Positions 26,524 to 36,944 of a stretch of DNA of 64,000 bases are shown one piece after another (the first letter of the stretch is position 1; each line of letters begins with the position of its first letter). A model generated the notes under the pieces. That model was not told where the DNA came from and searched no databases. It saw nothing but the letters and a program-made list of their open reading frames with translations. The stretch comes from Isosphaera pallida ATCC 43644 (GTDB taxonomy: Bacteria > Planctomycetota > Planctomycetia > Isosphaerales > Isosphaeraceae): assembly GCF_000186345.1 (NCBI RefSeq), contig NC_014962.1, positions 2,480,001 to 2,544,000 on the forward strand, given 5' to 3'. A program made the translations under genes and the position numbers.

Positions 26524-28419
26524 ATGACGTTGTTCGGCAAGACCGCGGCGATGATCCATTCTTCCACCTGCCCCTCTTCCCACCCGCTTCAGGTTGGCCG
26601 GGAGGAAGGTGGTCCTTCAAAACACCAGGGTTTCCCTTCCTCGCGCCGTCGGGTCTATCTGGTCTTGATGTTGGCGGGGCTGATCCTGGCCGCCGACGCA
26701 GGGTGCGGCTCGCGCAAGGAGATCAGCTCCAGCCCCGGCGGGATGCCCTCGGCCCGTCGAGACCGCAACGGCGATGGCATCGGCGGAGGCCTGACCATTG
26801 CCGATCAACGCGCCGTGATTTTGAAAAGCGTCATTGAGTTGATCCGAACCGCTCCCGAAAACCCCGGCGCGCGGAATTTCGCCATCGCGGTGGACAGCCT
26901 CAACCAATGCTTCATTGATGAACCCGACGGTCGTTACCGGGTGGACGAGGCGACTCGGGCCCTGTTTCAGACCCTCTCGAACCCTCCAGCGGCGTTGACG
27001 GAGTTGGAGTCGCGTCAATGGGTCGAGCTGGATGCCCGTCACGTCGAGGACTGTCTACTTTACAGCCGGATTACCCGACGCTTGACGCGGGACGATCGCT
27101 CGACGCTTGAAAACCTGGAGCGTCTTTTCGATTGGACCATCACCCAAGTGGCCCTCGCGCCCGCCAACTGGTTGACGCTGGACCCCCGACTGCCTCAAGC
27201 CCAGGCCCGTCCCTACGACGTGCTGATCCGCGGTTTGGCCGTCGAACGCGGACTGTGGGCGGAGCGCTCCTGGCTCTTCATGGCGCTTTGCCGCCAACTC
27301 AATCTGGACGCCGCCCTGGTGACAGTCGATCCGCCCGACGAGCAAGTGGGCGAGACCCTGCTTGGGGTCGCGGTGGTGGTGGATGGAGAGATGGTCATGT
27401 TCAACCTCTCCACCGGCTTCCCCCTCCGCGACGCCCAGGGACAACGCGCTACCCTCGCCGCGATGGTCCGCGATCCTGACCTGCTGCGCGGCTACGACCT
27501 GCCCGAATCGCCCTTCCCCGTCCAACCCGCCGACCTGGTTCAAGGAAAGGTCACGTTCTATCTCGATTCAAGCCGGGGCTACATGTGCCCCAAAATGAAA
27601 CTCCTTCAAGAACTGCTCTCGGCCGATTTGCGGATGATCCTGCACCGCGAGCCCTCCGCCCAGTTCGACGCCATCTTCAAAGCCGCCTCGGCCGCGGGTC
27701 TGAACCATCCCCAAGTCGCCTTTTGGGACATGCCGCGGCAAATCGAGCAACTGCTGTTGACGAGTCCGCAGTTTGTCGCTTCAACCAAGGACTTCCTGCT
27801 CTTTTTCAACGCTCGCTTGGAACTGACTCCCGAAATGCCCCTCCTAGCCGCGCGGCTAGCTCAACTGCGGGGCGATCTCGGCCAGGCGAAAACCAAATAT
27901 GTCAACTTTCGATTCGCCGACCGGATCGAACAACGCGACGGCAATGTCATCCAACTGCCCCGCGAACTTCAGGCGGTTCTCGACCTCTACGCCACCTATT
28001 TTCTGGGGCTTTGTCACTTGGAGGCCGGCAACTTCGAGAACGCGCGTCGCATGTTTGAACAAACCCTGACGCTCTCGCCTGAGCCCCGGCGCGATCTTTC
28101 AGTGTTCGTCTATCCACACGTGTTTCGTTGGTCCGCGTTGTCCAACCTCGCCAGGTTGGAGGAACGAGCGGGCCAGATCGCCGAGGCGATCCGTGACTAC
28201 ACTCGTCCCAACGATTTGACCCCCCAGAAGATCGGCGACCAGCAGCGGGCTACCCAACTCGTCTTCGACGATCCGATGCGCCCGCTTGCGCCACCTCGTC
28301 CGCCCGCGCCTACCAGCTTCGCGGGTGTCTCGTTCGAGAACGCTCCGCCGCCCCCTTCGCCCAACACCGCCCCCGCATCCCCGGCTTTGGGAAGTCCGGC
28401 GTCACCCAGTGGAGGCTGA
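26524..28419 (+). CDS. Large lipoprotein with TPR-like C-terminal half
   Basis: About 631 residues. Start codons at 26446, 26524 and 26551 are possible and none has a clear ribosome-binding site. A hydrophobic segment ends in ADAGC, with Cys61 as the likely lipidation site. The middle (around ERGLWAERSWLFMALCRQLNLDAALVTVD) recalls the substrate-recognition part of transglutaminase-like domains, but the catalytic Cys-His-Asp set was not found. The C-terminal part has TPR-like helices (LGLCHLEAGNFENARRMFEQTL) and ends in a proline/alanine-rich tail. The radical SAM gene follows after 7 bases with its ribosome-binding site overlapping this gene's end, so the two are probably co-translated. Function unknown. 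Confidence 0.7.
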   Translation: MTLFGKTAAMIHSSTCPSSHPLQVGREEGGPSKHQGFPSSRRRVYLVLMLAGLILAADAGCGSRKEISSSPGGMPSARRDRNGDGIGGGLTIADQRAVILKSVIELIRTAPENPGARNFAIAVDSLNQCFIDEPDGRYRVDEATRALFQTLSNPPAALTELESRQWVELDARHVEDCLLYSRITRRLTRDDRSTLENLERLFDWTITQVALAPANWLTLDPRLPQAQARPYDVLIRGLAVERGLWAERSWLFMALCRQLNLDAALVTVDPPDEQVGETLLGVAVVVDGEMVMFNLSTGFPLRDAQGQRATLAAMVRDPDLLRGYDLPESPFPVQPADLVQGKVTFYLDSSRGYMCPKMKLLQELLSADLRMILHREPSAQFDAIFKAASAAGLNHPQVAFWDMPRQIEQLLLTSPQFVASTKDFLLFFNARLELTPEMPLLAARLAQLRGDLGQAKTKYVNFRFADRIEQRDGNVIQLPRELQAVLDLYATYFLGLCHLEAGNFENARRMFEQTLTLSPEPRRDLSVFVYPHVFRWSALSNLARLEERAGQIAEAIRDYTRPNDLTPQKIGDQQRATQLVFDDPMRPLAPPRPPAPTSFAGVSFENAPPPPSPNTAPASPALGSPASPSGG

Positions 28420-28426
28420 CCCGACC

Positions 28427-29113
28427 ATGTCCTCGATCCCCTCGGTTGTCAGTCCCGCCATGTCCACCAACTCCCCAGCCTGGGCGCGCGTAGCCCGGAT
28501 CGTGCCTCGCACCCGCGCCGAGGGGCCAGGGCTGCGGTTTGCGCTTTGGTTCCAGGGATGTCCTTTTCGCTGTCCAGGATGTTGTAACCCAGAGATGTTG
28601 ACATTCAGAGGTGGTCAACTACTTTCATTCGAGTATGTATCAGATCAGCTGCATCAAGCCGCAGCTCCGGGCGATCTCGAAGGCATCACTCTATTGGGTG
28701 GCGAACCCTTCGCGCACGCCGGTCCCGCTGCTGACCTCGCCAAATTGGCCCGCGACCTGGGCTTGACCGTCATGGTCTTCACGGGATTCACTCTAGAGGA
28801 TCTGCGCGACTCCTTCCCGAGTCATCCCGATCGCGCCCGCTTGTTGGCATACGTCGATCTGTTGGTGGATGGTCCCTACAATCGCACTTGCCCCGAACCT
28901 CCGCCACCCTTGGGACGGCGCTGGATCGGCTCGACCAATCAACGAGTCCATGCCTTTCGTGGTCATCCCGATGTGGCCGCGGATCCCCGCTGGCGCGAAC
29001 CCAACACCCTGGAACTGCGTTTGGACTCTCACGCTTTGACCATCAACGGTTTCCCCGCCCCTAGCGCCGTGGGACTTTGGAAGCGGCCAACCCGCTCGGT
29101 CAAGCATGAGTGA
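28427..29113 (+). CDS. Radical SAM activase-like protein (NrdG-type 4Fe-4S domain)
   Basis: A 228-residue protein starting at ATG 28427, with GGAGG at 28411-28415. GPGLRFALWFQGCPFRCPGCCNP carries the radical SAM cluster motif CxxxCxxC (Cys45, Cys49, Cys52). GITLLGGEPFAHAG is the GGE motif that binds the SAM amino group. Size and pattern match the anaerobic ribonucleotide reductase activase (NrdG) and other single-cluster activases. No glycyl-radical enzyme or nrdD gene is adjacent; the upstream neighbour is a lipoprotein instead. The C-terminal ~60 residues (RWIGSTNQRVHAF) are shared by a subset of these proteins. The specific target is unknown. Confidence 0.82.
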   Translation: MSSIPSVVSPAMSTNSPAWARVARIVPRTRAEGPGLRFALWFQGCPFRCPGCCNPEMLTFRGGQLLSFEYVSDQLHQAAAPGDLEGITLLGGEPFAHAGPAADLAKLARDLGLTVMVFTGFTLEDLRDSFPSHPDRARLLAYVDLLVDGPYNRTCPEPPPPLGRRWIGSTNQRVHAFRGHPDVAADPRWREPNTLELRLDSHALTINGFPAPSAVGLWKRPTRSVKHE

Positions 29114-29191
29114 ACAACAAATCAACAAAAGCAAATATATTCAAACACACTGGTTGCTTCTCAAATGAACTTCCTTAGTTTTCAAGATCGC

Positions 29192-29229
29192 GCGTTCCAA
29201 CCCTGCCTGCGAGGAAAGGATTGGAACGC
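29192..29229. terminator. Stem-loop between convergent radical SAM and enolase genes
   Basis: Arms GCGTTCCAA (29192-29200) and TTGGAACGC (29221-29229) pair exactly around a 20-base loop. No T-run follows on either strand. Confidence 0.45.
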
Positions 29230-29284
29230 CGCCTTAGGGGTTGGAGTGAGGAGGTGAGGATCTTCGAGCTTGGGGAGGCACGAC

Positions 29285-30598
<1,314 letters not shown>

Positions 30599-30802
30599 CT
30601 ACGGAACCACACTTCTGAGAATGTTCAAAAACGAGTGGACCAACCCGACTGTCCGATGGGGTTTGAGGTGCTTCCCAACGAATAGCGCGATTCGGTTTGC
30701 TCTTTGAGGCGATTGGGAGGACGTTGCCGATTTCCTGTCACGGAGCAAGTCGGAAAGTTCAACGTCCTAATGGCCTTGGTCTGGTCACGCAAGTTGAGTT
30801 GG

Positions 30803-32047
30803 TCAGGGAGGAGAATCGCCCGCGCCTGGACGCAACCGTTCGGTGATGGGACGACGTTCGCGGGGGATAGCAGGAGGATTGAGCCGATCGGGTTGGGAAT
30901 CCTGGTTGACCCCGGAGCGGCTGGCTTCTGTCCCCAACTGGTCAAGCAGAGGCGAGGAGGAACGCCCACGTTCCGGTTGACCACCCGATTCGGGAGCGAC
31001 GCCGATTCGAGCGTCGAGCAGGTCGAATAGGTCGTCCATCTCGTCGCCTGCCGACTGATCACGTTCGATCCGATTAACAGGAATACGGAGGACCACAAGC
31101 GAACGCGATTTTTCAACCCCGGACTTGAGTTCCAGTTCGAGGAATTCGACGCCGGGCGCGGGTGGCTCGAAGAAGTAGACTTCTTGAACCTTTTGTTGAG
31201 GCAGGAGGTCGCGCTCGATGAGGTCCCGTTCCAGCAGTCGGTAACTGGGCATGAGGACTTCTTTATAGTAGAAGCCCCGGTTATCGAGCAAGCTGGGACG
31301 GATTTTATACAGTTGACGGGTTTTGGCCAGGTTGCGCACTTCGATGGCCACCACGAGACCAATGTCGGGGTATCGGGTGGTGGTTCCAGTTCGGGAGTGG
31401 ATGTCCTGGACCAAAGGGCGTTCCAACCGAGCCGAGCGGATGCGGAACTGAAGATCACCCAGCATCGCCGGTTGATCGAATGGCGTCGCGGCGGGGCGTA
31501 TTCGCTCGAGAAGGGGTTCGGCCTCGCCCATCCAGTTGGGAAACATCTTCTGAAGCGTTGGCTTGATACTTTCGGTCATCGCCATGCCGGCAATCGAGCC
31601 GCAAAACAGCAAGGCGATGGCCGGGGCAGCAAGCGTCTGGGACGAGATTATCCCGATGATGATCCCGGCTAGGGCGAAGAGACCACCTAGACCGCCCAGC
31701 GAGATGGCTCCGCCGGTCTGATCCAGACGCAGACAGGCGGTGGCCAAGAGCCCGCAAAGCGCAGCGATCCAACCCAACAAAACGATGGTTCCTTGTAAGG
31801 GGTGACGGCCCATGATCGTACCGGGCGAGGAGGAGGGCAGTTGCAACCGGGGGGAAACGCCGGCCTCCGACGCCGTAGCGCGGGGCTCGCCGATGGTTCC
31901 TCCCGAACCGCCGACCGTGGCGCGAATCTTGTCCCGCCCCACTTTGAATTGACGCGGACAATATGGGCAGGGGACCACCTGATCAAGGAACTCCTCGTGG
32001 AGCAGCAGCCGGTGTCGTCCGCATTCGCATTCCACGGCGATTGACAT
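30803..32047 (-). CDS. Zinc-ribbon membrane protein of unknown function
   Basis: About 414 residues. The N-terminus is a zinc ribbon (CECG near residue 7 and CPYC about 20 residues later), a frequent start in planctomycete membrane proteins. Two or three hydrophobic helices follow (GTIVLLGWIAALCGLLATA; LFALAGIIIGIIS; AIALLFCGSIAGMAM). The C-terminal half is a soluble domain with alternating strands (GLVVAIEVRNLAKTRQLYKI; EFLELELKSGVEKSRSLVV) of the kind seen in DUF4352-like beta domains, and it ends in a low-complexity charged tail. ATG 32047 has GAGG about 8 bases upstream; a GTG two codons earlier is also possible. Function unknown. Confidence 0.65.
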   Translation of the reverse strand: MSIAVECECGRHRLLLHEEFLDQVVPCPYCPRQFKVGRDKIRATVGGSGGTIGEPRATASEAGVSPRLQLPSSSPGTIMGRHPLQGTIVLLGWIAALCGLLATACLRLDQTGGAISLGGLGGLFALAGIIIGIISSQTLAAPAIALLFCGSIAGMAMTESIKPTLQKMFPNWMGEAEPLLERIRPAATPFDQPAMLGDLQFRIRSARLERPLVQDIHSRTGTTTRYPDIGLVVAIEVRNLAKTRQLYKIRPSLLDNRGFYYKEVLMPSYRLLERDLIERDLLPQQKVQEVYFFEPPAPGVEFLELELKSGVEKSRSLVVLRIPVNRIERDQSAGDEMDDLFDLLDARIGVAPESGGQPERGRSSSPLLDQLGTEASRSGVNQDSQPDRLNPPAIPRERRPITERLRPGAGDSPP

Positions 32048-32215
32048 GATCACGCCTCATTGACGGGGTTTTCAAGTTCGGCTCCGCCCCAGCCAAGTAC
32101 GGAATTAGAAGAAAACGGGGGGGAAGAGCAAACTCACCTCGACAGCCAATCTCGGCCAAGCCATTGCTCGCAACCGAGTCGATCCGAATCGAGTCGGCTA
32201 ATGGTTCTGTCTCCG

Positions 32216-32971
32216 TCAACCGCCCGCCCGACCTTGACGCGCTACCGCCTCGGCGGCCGCCTTGACCGCCTCCGCGTCCCCCAGGTAACGCGAACCTTGC
32301 GGCTTGAGATTCTCGTCGAGTTGATAGACCAGGGGAATGCCGGTCGGAATATTCAGTTCAAGAACGTCTTGATCCGACAGGCCGTCAAGGTGTTTGACCA
32401 AGGCTCGAAGGCTGTTGCCGTGGGCAACGATTAACACCTGCTTGCCGGCCTGGATGTCGGGTGCGATCACCTCGTTCCAGTAGGGCAGGACCCGCGCCAG
32501 GGTGTCCTTGAGGCTTTCACACGCGGGCAACTGGTCGGGCGTTAGGTCGCGGTAACGCCGGTCGTGACGCGGGTGGCCGGGATCGTCCGGCGAGAGGGGG
32601 GGAGGCGGGATGTCGTAGCTGCGTCGCCAGATCTTCACTTGATCTTCGCCATGACGCGCGGCGGTCTCGGCCTTGTTCAGTCCTTGAAGCGCGCCATAGT
32701 GCCGTTCGTTGAGCCGCCAGCTTCGCACCACGGGCACCCAGAGTTGGTCGAGTTCGTCCATTGCCAGCCAGAGGGTACGGATCGCCCGTTTGAGGACCGA
32801 GGTGTAGGCCACGTCGAAGGCGAACCCTTCGGCCTTCAGCTGCTCCCCAGCGCGTTTGGCCTCGGCGAGTCCCTTGTCGGACAGATCGACATCGACCCAT
32901 CCCGTGAAACGGTTCTCCAGATTCCAGCGGCTTTCACCGTGGCGGAGCATCACCAGCGTCTGAGTCGGCAT
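32216..32971 (-). CDS. gpmA: 2,3-bisphosphoglycerate-dependent phosphoglycerate mutase
   Basis: A 251-residue member of the histidine phosphatase superfamily that interconverts 3- and 2-phosphoglycerate. The RHGES motif has the phospho-accepting His11, and Arg10 is also present. Glu89 in [11 protein letters not shown] and His184 in VAHGNS complete the active site. [16 protein letters not shown] and the ~30-residue insertion [15 protein letters not shown] are features of the cofactor-dependent GpmA branch. ATG 32971 is preferred to an upstream GTG. Expected to be cytosolic and constitutive. Confidence 0.95.
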   Translation of the reverse strand: MPTQTLVMLRHGESRWNLENRFTGWVDVDLSDKGLAEAKRAGEQLKAEGFAFDVAYTSVLKRAIRTLWLAMDELDQLWVPVVRSWRLNERHYGALQGLNKAETAARHGEDQVKIWRRSYDIPPPPLSPDDPGHPRHDRRYRDLTPDQLPACESLKDTLARVLPYWNEVIAPDIQAGKQVLIVAHGNSLRALVKHLDGLSDQDVLELNIPTGIPLVYQLDENLKPQGSRYLGDAEAVKAAAEAVARQGRAGG

Positions 32972-33312
32972 CGCGTCGCGTCTCACTCCTTCGCTCGCCC
33001 GTCAGTCACTCTCGTTGCGTTGTTGGGATCGGGAGCCGACCCGATTTCGTCCCGTCGCGTGGTTCGAGTCAATTGCGGGCGTTCTAGTGGGGTGGTTCGG
33101 GATCAGGCGGACAAGGCCGGGCCTATCCGATTGGAACGAATCCGAGCGACAAGGTTTCGCGCTGCGATCCGTTCCCCAGGTCTTGGTACCTGATTGAGTC
33201 TTGCCTTTGGCGGGGACAACCCCGAGCAAGATTGTACGATCGAGCCGCTTCCGTTGCGAGACCCAACCCGATTGCGTCAACTCCACACGGGCGACACGAC
33301 GATTACTCCGAT
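32972..33312. other. Intergenic region between gpmA and the FAD oxidoreductase
   Basis: About 340 bases containing the gpmA promoter and a hairpin at 33200-33230. No other gene seen. Confidence 0.4.
33200..33230. terminator. Two-part stem-loop downstream of FAD oxidoreductase gene
   Basis: Outer arms CTTGC (33200-33204) and GCAAG (33226-33230) enclose an inner GC-rich stem CGGGG/CCCCG (33211-33215/33220-33224) with loop ACAA. It lies 80-110 bases past the oxidoreductase stop codon. Confidence 0.45.
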
Positions 33313-35115
33313 TCACAACGCGCTGGTCTCGGGCCAGGACAATTCCAGCCCCTCAGCGCTGAGGAGCGACTGGAACGCGGCGAGTCGGTGGGGATGGTTG
33401 CGAACTCCGCGCGGCGTCAGGTTTTGGCTCAAACAGAAATCCACGAGCAGTCCGGCCGCCTCACCAATGGTCCATTCCACGGGATGCAGTCGGAAGGCCC
33501 CGTTGGTGAGATGGGTTACGCCCAGGTTTTTGCAGGCGGGCAACAGATTCTCTAGGCGGACTGGAATGAGCGCGCCCAAGGGGATCTGAAAGGGAAGGCA
33601 AGCCAAGTCGAGGTAGTTGCGGCCGCCGGTGGTGGGGTGCAGGTCGATCCGGTAGGCTCCGACGCCCACCGAGTCGGCGAAGGGAGCGGCGGTGATCCGA
33701 TCGCGGGTTGGGTCGAAGCCTGGTTGGCTTCGCAAGATCGCCCGACGCGCCTCCAGACCCACATGGTTTTCGGTGACGGTGAACTCGGCGACGATGCGGC
33801 GCGACTCCCGCACATAAGGGAACATGGCCAGACCATCGGCCGTTCCAGTGATGTCCCGACGCAACACCAAGCCAGGCCAGCCGGTTCCGCCGTCGGGACG
33901 GGGGGCTTCGGTCCTCATCCAGTGCAACAGCGACAGGCTTAGCGAGGCGGCTCGAGCGCGGGCCTGGTGGAAAGCCAAGGGGTTGGTAGGACCTTGGGGC
34001 GGGTGCAGCGGGGCCAGCCAAAAGTCGTTTTGGGGCCAGTTGACCAGGCTCACGTCTCGAATCCCGGCGGATGCCTCAAAGCTAGACGCGGCGAGAATGC
34101 GGCGATAGACCCAGAGGTTCAGGCTGGCTCCCGGCACGTCGTCGCGGGTCGGGTCGAAGCCGGCAGTGGTCGGCTCGAGCGTGACCGGGTGGGAAAAGGT
34201 CCACGAAAGCAACGGGCCAGGCCAGGCTGGTTCCAGCTGAGGATGGTGGTCTCGCCAGAAGGCGTAATCCTCGGGTGGATCGGGATCGCCCACATGGTTC
34301 TCGCCGGGACGGTGTTCGACGGCGAAGCAAAGCGTGAACCCTTGAACGTCGTCGGGACGGGCTTGCTCCGGCGCGTGGGGCTCCTGGGTGTCGGCATGCG
34401 ACTCGGCTCCCGTGACGAACTCGGCCCCGGCCAACGGCAACAGATCACCTAGTTCGGTGGCGTCGAGAATGTAAGGGGCTTCGACAACCCTTAGCGTGTT
34501 GTCCCGGCTTCGCAACCGCACCATCCGCACGCGATCGCCCTCGGTCTCCACTGTCTCGGCCCGCGTGCTGCGTAGGATCGTCAAGCGTCCTGCGGCCAGA
34601 TACGGACCGAGCGCGGCCTCCAATTCCGCTAGAATCACCCGAGGCTCGCAACACAAACGCGAGACCCGACCTTGGCCGGGGTTGAGCCGTTCATCCCGAA
34701 CTGAGGCTCCAGTAAGAGGATACACCCGACGGTAGTGGTCGCGCACCGCCTTCCTCAGCCGAGCATAGGAGGCCGTTCGACCGAACGACTCGATCCAGCG
34801 ATGTTCGTCAGGAGGAACCGCCTGCGAGGTCCATTGGCCGCCCAACCATTCGGTCTCTTCGACGAGGATGACCCGGCGACCGCGTCGGCAGGCAGCCAAG
34901 GCGGCCGCAACCCCGCCGATTCCTCCGCCGACAATCAGCACCTCAGCCCGAAGGACGGGTTCTTGGCCACTCGGGGCGAGCGGGAACCGATTCGTCCAAG
35001 GAGTTGCGAAGAGGACGGACGACGGAGAGCCGCCCAGAGCCGCGGCGGCGGCCACCGTTACGCCAAGGCCAAGCAGATCGCGGCGGGTTGGGAGGGCAGG
35101 ACGCGACCAGGTCAT
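33313..35115 (-). CDS. Tat-exported FAD-dependent oxidoreductase
   Basis: A 600-residue protein. The twin-arginine motif PTRRDLLGLG (RR at 11-12) and a hydrophobic stretch indicate folded export. The dinucleotide-binding motif VLIVGGGIGGVAAALAA (around residues 59-75) and EWLGGQW follow, and ILDATELGDLLPLAGAEF matches the second FAD-contact region of this family. The C-terminal HLTNGAFRLHPVEWTIGEAAG is typical of the FAD_oxidored group found in planctomycetes near carbohydrate-degrading enzymes. Substrate unknown. The start ATG 35115 overlaps the stop of the bTHX gene (ATGA), so translation is probably coupled to that ribosomal protein. Confidence 0.85.
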   Translation of the reverse strand: MTWSRPALPTRRDLLGLGVTVAAAAALGGSPSSVLFATPWTNRFPLAPSGQEPVLRAEVLIVGGGIGGVAAALAACRRGRRVILVEETEWLGGQWTSQAVPPDEHRWIESFGRTASYARLRKAVRDHYRRVYPLTGASVRDERLNPGQGRVSRLCCEPRVILAELEAALGPYLAAGRLTILRSTRAETVETEGDRVRMVRLRSRDNTLRVVEAPYILDATELGDLLPLAGAEFVTGAESHADTQEPHAPEQARPDDVQGFTLCFAVEHRPGENHVGDPDPPEDYAFWRDHHPQLEPAWPGPLLSWTFSHPVTLEPTTAGFDPTRDDVPGASLNLWVYRRILAASSFEASAGIRDVSLVNWPQNDFWLAPLHPPQGPTNPLAFHQARARAASLSLSLLHWMRTEAPRPDGGTGWPGLVLRRDITGTADGLAMFPYVRESRRIVAEFTVTENHVGLEARRAILRSQPGFDPTRDRITAAPFADSVGVGAYRIDLHPTTGGRNYLDLACLPFQIPLGALIPVRLENLLPACKNLGVTHLTNGAFRLHPVEWTIGEAAGLLVDFCLSQNLTPRGVRNHPHRLAAFQSLLSAEGLELSWPETSAL

Positions 35116-35270
35116 GTTACTTGATCCGACGCAGTCTCAGTGGACGGAGCAGTCTCGCCGGCGGTCTCCACCGGCTTACTGGCTTTCTTAGACGGCTTGC
35201 GTGGACGACACTTGCCGAAGCTGCCTCGGCTCAACTTGCCTCGAAATGTCCGTCGATCACCCTTACCCAT
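35112..35270 (-). CDS. 30S ribosomal protein bTHX family
   Basis: A 52-residue very basic protein starting MGKGDRRTFRGKLSRGSFGKCRPRK, matching the bTHX (Thx) pattern MGKGDxRTxRGKxxxGSxGxxRPRK. bTHX binds in a cavity at the top of the 30S head and stabilises rRNA. ATG 35270 has GAGGA about 7 bases upstream, whereas the longer frame upstream would start with a hydrophobic sequence unlike the family. A short Thr/Ser/Glu tail follows the conserved part, which is usual in planctomycete homologues. Its stop codon overlaps the oxidoreductase start. Confidence 0.88.
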   Translation of the reverse strand: MGKGDRRTFRGKLSRGSFGKCRPRKPSKKASKPVETAGETAPSTETASDQVT

Positions 35271-35400
35271 CTTGGTCCTCGAATCGTGTTGGTTGGAAAA
35301 CAAACAGCATAACAGAAACACCACAACTCCACGCCATGCCGAGCGCGACGCGACATAGCGGGATGGGTGCGGCCTGGACGCGATGGTGTTGGCCAGCCGG

Positions 35401-35724
35401 TTAGTGAACGGTGATGAGTTCGACTTCGAACAACAGGGTGGCGTTGGGAGGAATCACGCCGCCGACCCCACGCGCGCCGTAACCCTCCTCGGGCGGAATC
35501 GTCAGCTTGCGAATCCCACCGACCCTCATGCCAGCCACGCCAATGTCCCAGCCCTGGATCACCTGGCCGACTCCCAGATCGAACTGGAATGGTTGGCCCC
35601 GATCCCGCGACGAGTCGAACTTGGTTCCGTCGGTCAGGGTTCCTACGTAATGCACCGAGACCCGCGCGCCGGCCTTGGCCTCCGCGCCCGAGCCGATTTG
35701 GACATCTTCAATGGTGGTGGGCAT
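35401..35724 (-). CDS. FKBP-type peptidyl-prolyl cis-trans isomerase
   Basis: A 107-residue single-domain FKBP that catalyses proline isomerisation during folding. VSVHYVGTLTDGTKFDSSRDRGQPFQFDLGVGQVIQGWDIGVAGMRVGG and the final IPPNATLLFEVEL contain the conserved binding-pocket residues (Tyr, Phe, Asp, Val-Ile, Trp, Tyr in GYGARG). No signal peptide, so it is cytosolic. It is downstream of the YbjQ protein on the same strand with about 90 bases between them. Confidence 0.95.
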   Translation of the reverse strand: MPTTIEDVQIGSGAEAKAGARVSVHYVGTLTDGTKFDSSRDRGQPFQFDLGVGQVIQGWDIGVAGMRVGGIRKLTIPPEEGYGARGVGGVIPPNATLLFEVELITVH

Positions 35725-35813
35725 GGGTCGCTCGATTCGTTGGCGTTGAGGTTTGGAAAAAGGGGAGAGCGTGTTCGTGTGGTGACAAGACGGGTACGGG
35801 AACGGCTCAGGGC

Positions 35814-36134
35814 TTAGTCCAGCACCACAGCAGTACCGGACACTGCGACCATGAGGATACCGCCCTGAGCACCCAGAGTCTGGTAGGAGACCATGACGCC
35901 GACAATGGCGTTACCACCCAATTCGGCGGCCGCCTGTTCCAGTTCCGCGAATGCTTGTTGGCGCGCATCGCGGAACACTTTTTCATAGGAGCCAGAACGC
36001 CCACCAACCAGGTCGCGGAAGCTGGCGAAAAGGTCTTTGAAGAGATTTGCCCCCATAATCGCCTCGGCGTTGACCACACCCAGATAGCTCCGAATGCGTC
36101 GGCCCTCGATCTGATGGGTGGTGCTCATCAACAT
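35814..36134 (-). CDS. YbjQ/UPF0145 family protein
   Basis: A 106-residue protein ending [86 protein letters not shown] covers the whole conserved YbjQ domain (annotated in databases as a putative heavy-metal-binding, pentameric fold; real function unknown). Starts at 36167, 36134 and 36128 are possible and none has a good Shine-Dalgarno. The 5' part overlaps, in another frame, the 3' end of the cytochrome c frame. Confidence 0.85.
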   Translation of the reverse strand: MLMSTTHQIEGRRIRSYLGVVNAEAIMGANLFKDLFASFRDLVGGRSGSYEKVFRDARQQAFAELEQAAAELGGNAIVGVMVSYQTLGAQGGILMVAVSGTAVVLD

Positions 36135-36762
36135 GGTTTGGGTCGGGTGACTGCTGTGGTAGCTCATGGCGCGGTACCGATGGGCTCGATGAGCTGGGAT
36201 CGGAACCGTCGTTCGCATCCTGTTCCCCACGATGGGGATGTTCTTCGCCGGGGGAGTCGGCGATGGACAGCGGGGGTTGCCCTTCACGGAGGAAGTCGGG
36301 GATGGGCCGCCCGCCCAGATGGAGGACGTAAGCCGTCACGGCGCGGAGGGCTGACTCCTCTTCGAGACCTTGGAAGCCGGGCATCGCCGATCCGGCGGCC
36401 CCACGTTGGATCAGCGTCAACACGTCGCGCGGGTTATCGCCGTACTTCCAGGAAGCGGACGTGAAGTCACCGGGATGAGGACCGGCTAGAGCCCGGGCAG
36501 TTGGGCCATCACCTTGACCCGATTCGCCGTGGCAGCCCAGACAACGTTCCCGATAAACGGTAAAACCGCGCGCTAAAGTTGGATCGGTGGCAATGTCGGC
36601 CGGAGGTGGGGGGACCAGACGGCTGCTCAACAACCAATACGCCAAGCCACCACCGGCGACGAGACCCAGCATTCCCAGAAAAATCCAACGCGAGGCGTCG
36701 GGGTCGATCCCGAAAGGCGTGGGGGGGGGATCAACTGATGAGTTGGCCGAGTAGTCGCTCAC
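35983..36762 (-). CDS. Membrane-anchored c-type cytochrome
   Basis: Starts at GTG 36762 with GAGGGG about 9 bases upstream. A transmembrane helix at about 26-46 is followed by a mono-haem domain: CLGCH (74-78) covalently binds haem, and Met127 in AMPGF is the likely sixth ligand. This is the layout of cytochrome c class I domains of cbb3/alternative complex systems. The conserved domain ends near residue 155. The frame then continues for another ~100 residues of Ser/Pro/His-rich sequence, and the last ~50 codons overlap the YbjQ gene out of frame. Such a long overlap is unlikely, so the true 3' end may be earlier (frameshift or sequence error). Confidence 0.75.
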   Translation of the reverse strand: MSDYSANSSVDPPPTPFGIDPDASRWIFLGMLGLVAGGGLAYWLLSSRLVPPPPADIATDPTLARGFTVYRERCLGCHGESGQGDGPTARALAGPHPGDFTSASWKYGDNPRDVLTLIQRGAAGSAMPGFQGLEEESALRAVTAYVLHLGGRPIPDFLREGQPPLSIADSPGEEHPHRGEQDANDGSDPSSSSPSVPRHELPQQSPDPNHVDEHHPSDRGPTHSELSGCGQRRGDYGGKSLQRPFRQLPRPGWWAFWLL

Positions 36763-36871
36763 GACTGATGACCCCTCGACGGCACAGCGCGGCAAGCTCG
36801 CATGGAACGCTCTCGGATCAGCTCGAAATCACAGGAATAATCAGACCCCACGCGACCAATCATCGGGAAAG

Positions 36872-36944
36872 TGGAGTGGAGGAGACTTGAACTCCCAACC
36901 TTCGCATTGCGAACGCGACGCTCTGCCAGTTGAGCTACCACCCC
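36872..36944 (-). tRNA. tRNA-Ala (anticodon CGC)
   Basis: On the minus strand, acceptor GGGGTGG pairs with CCACTCC and includes the G3-U70 pair that identifies alanine tRNAs. The anticodon arm TCGCG-TTCGCAA-TGCGA gives CGC, reading GCG. The T-arm is GGGAG-TTCAAGT-CTCCT. Discriminator A; CCA is not encoded. Confidence 0.95.
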
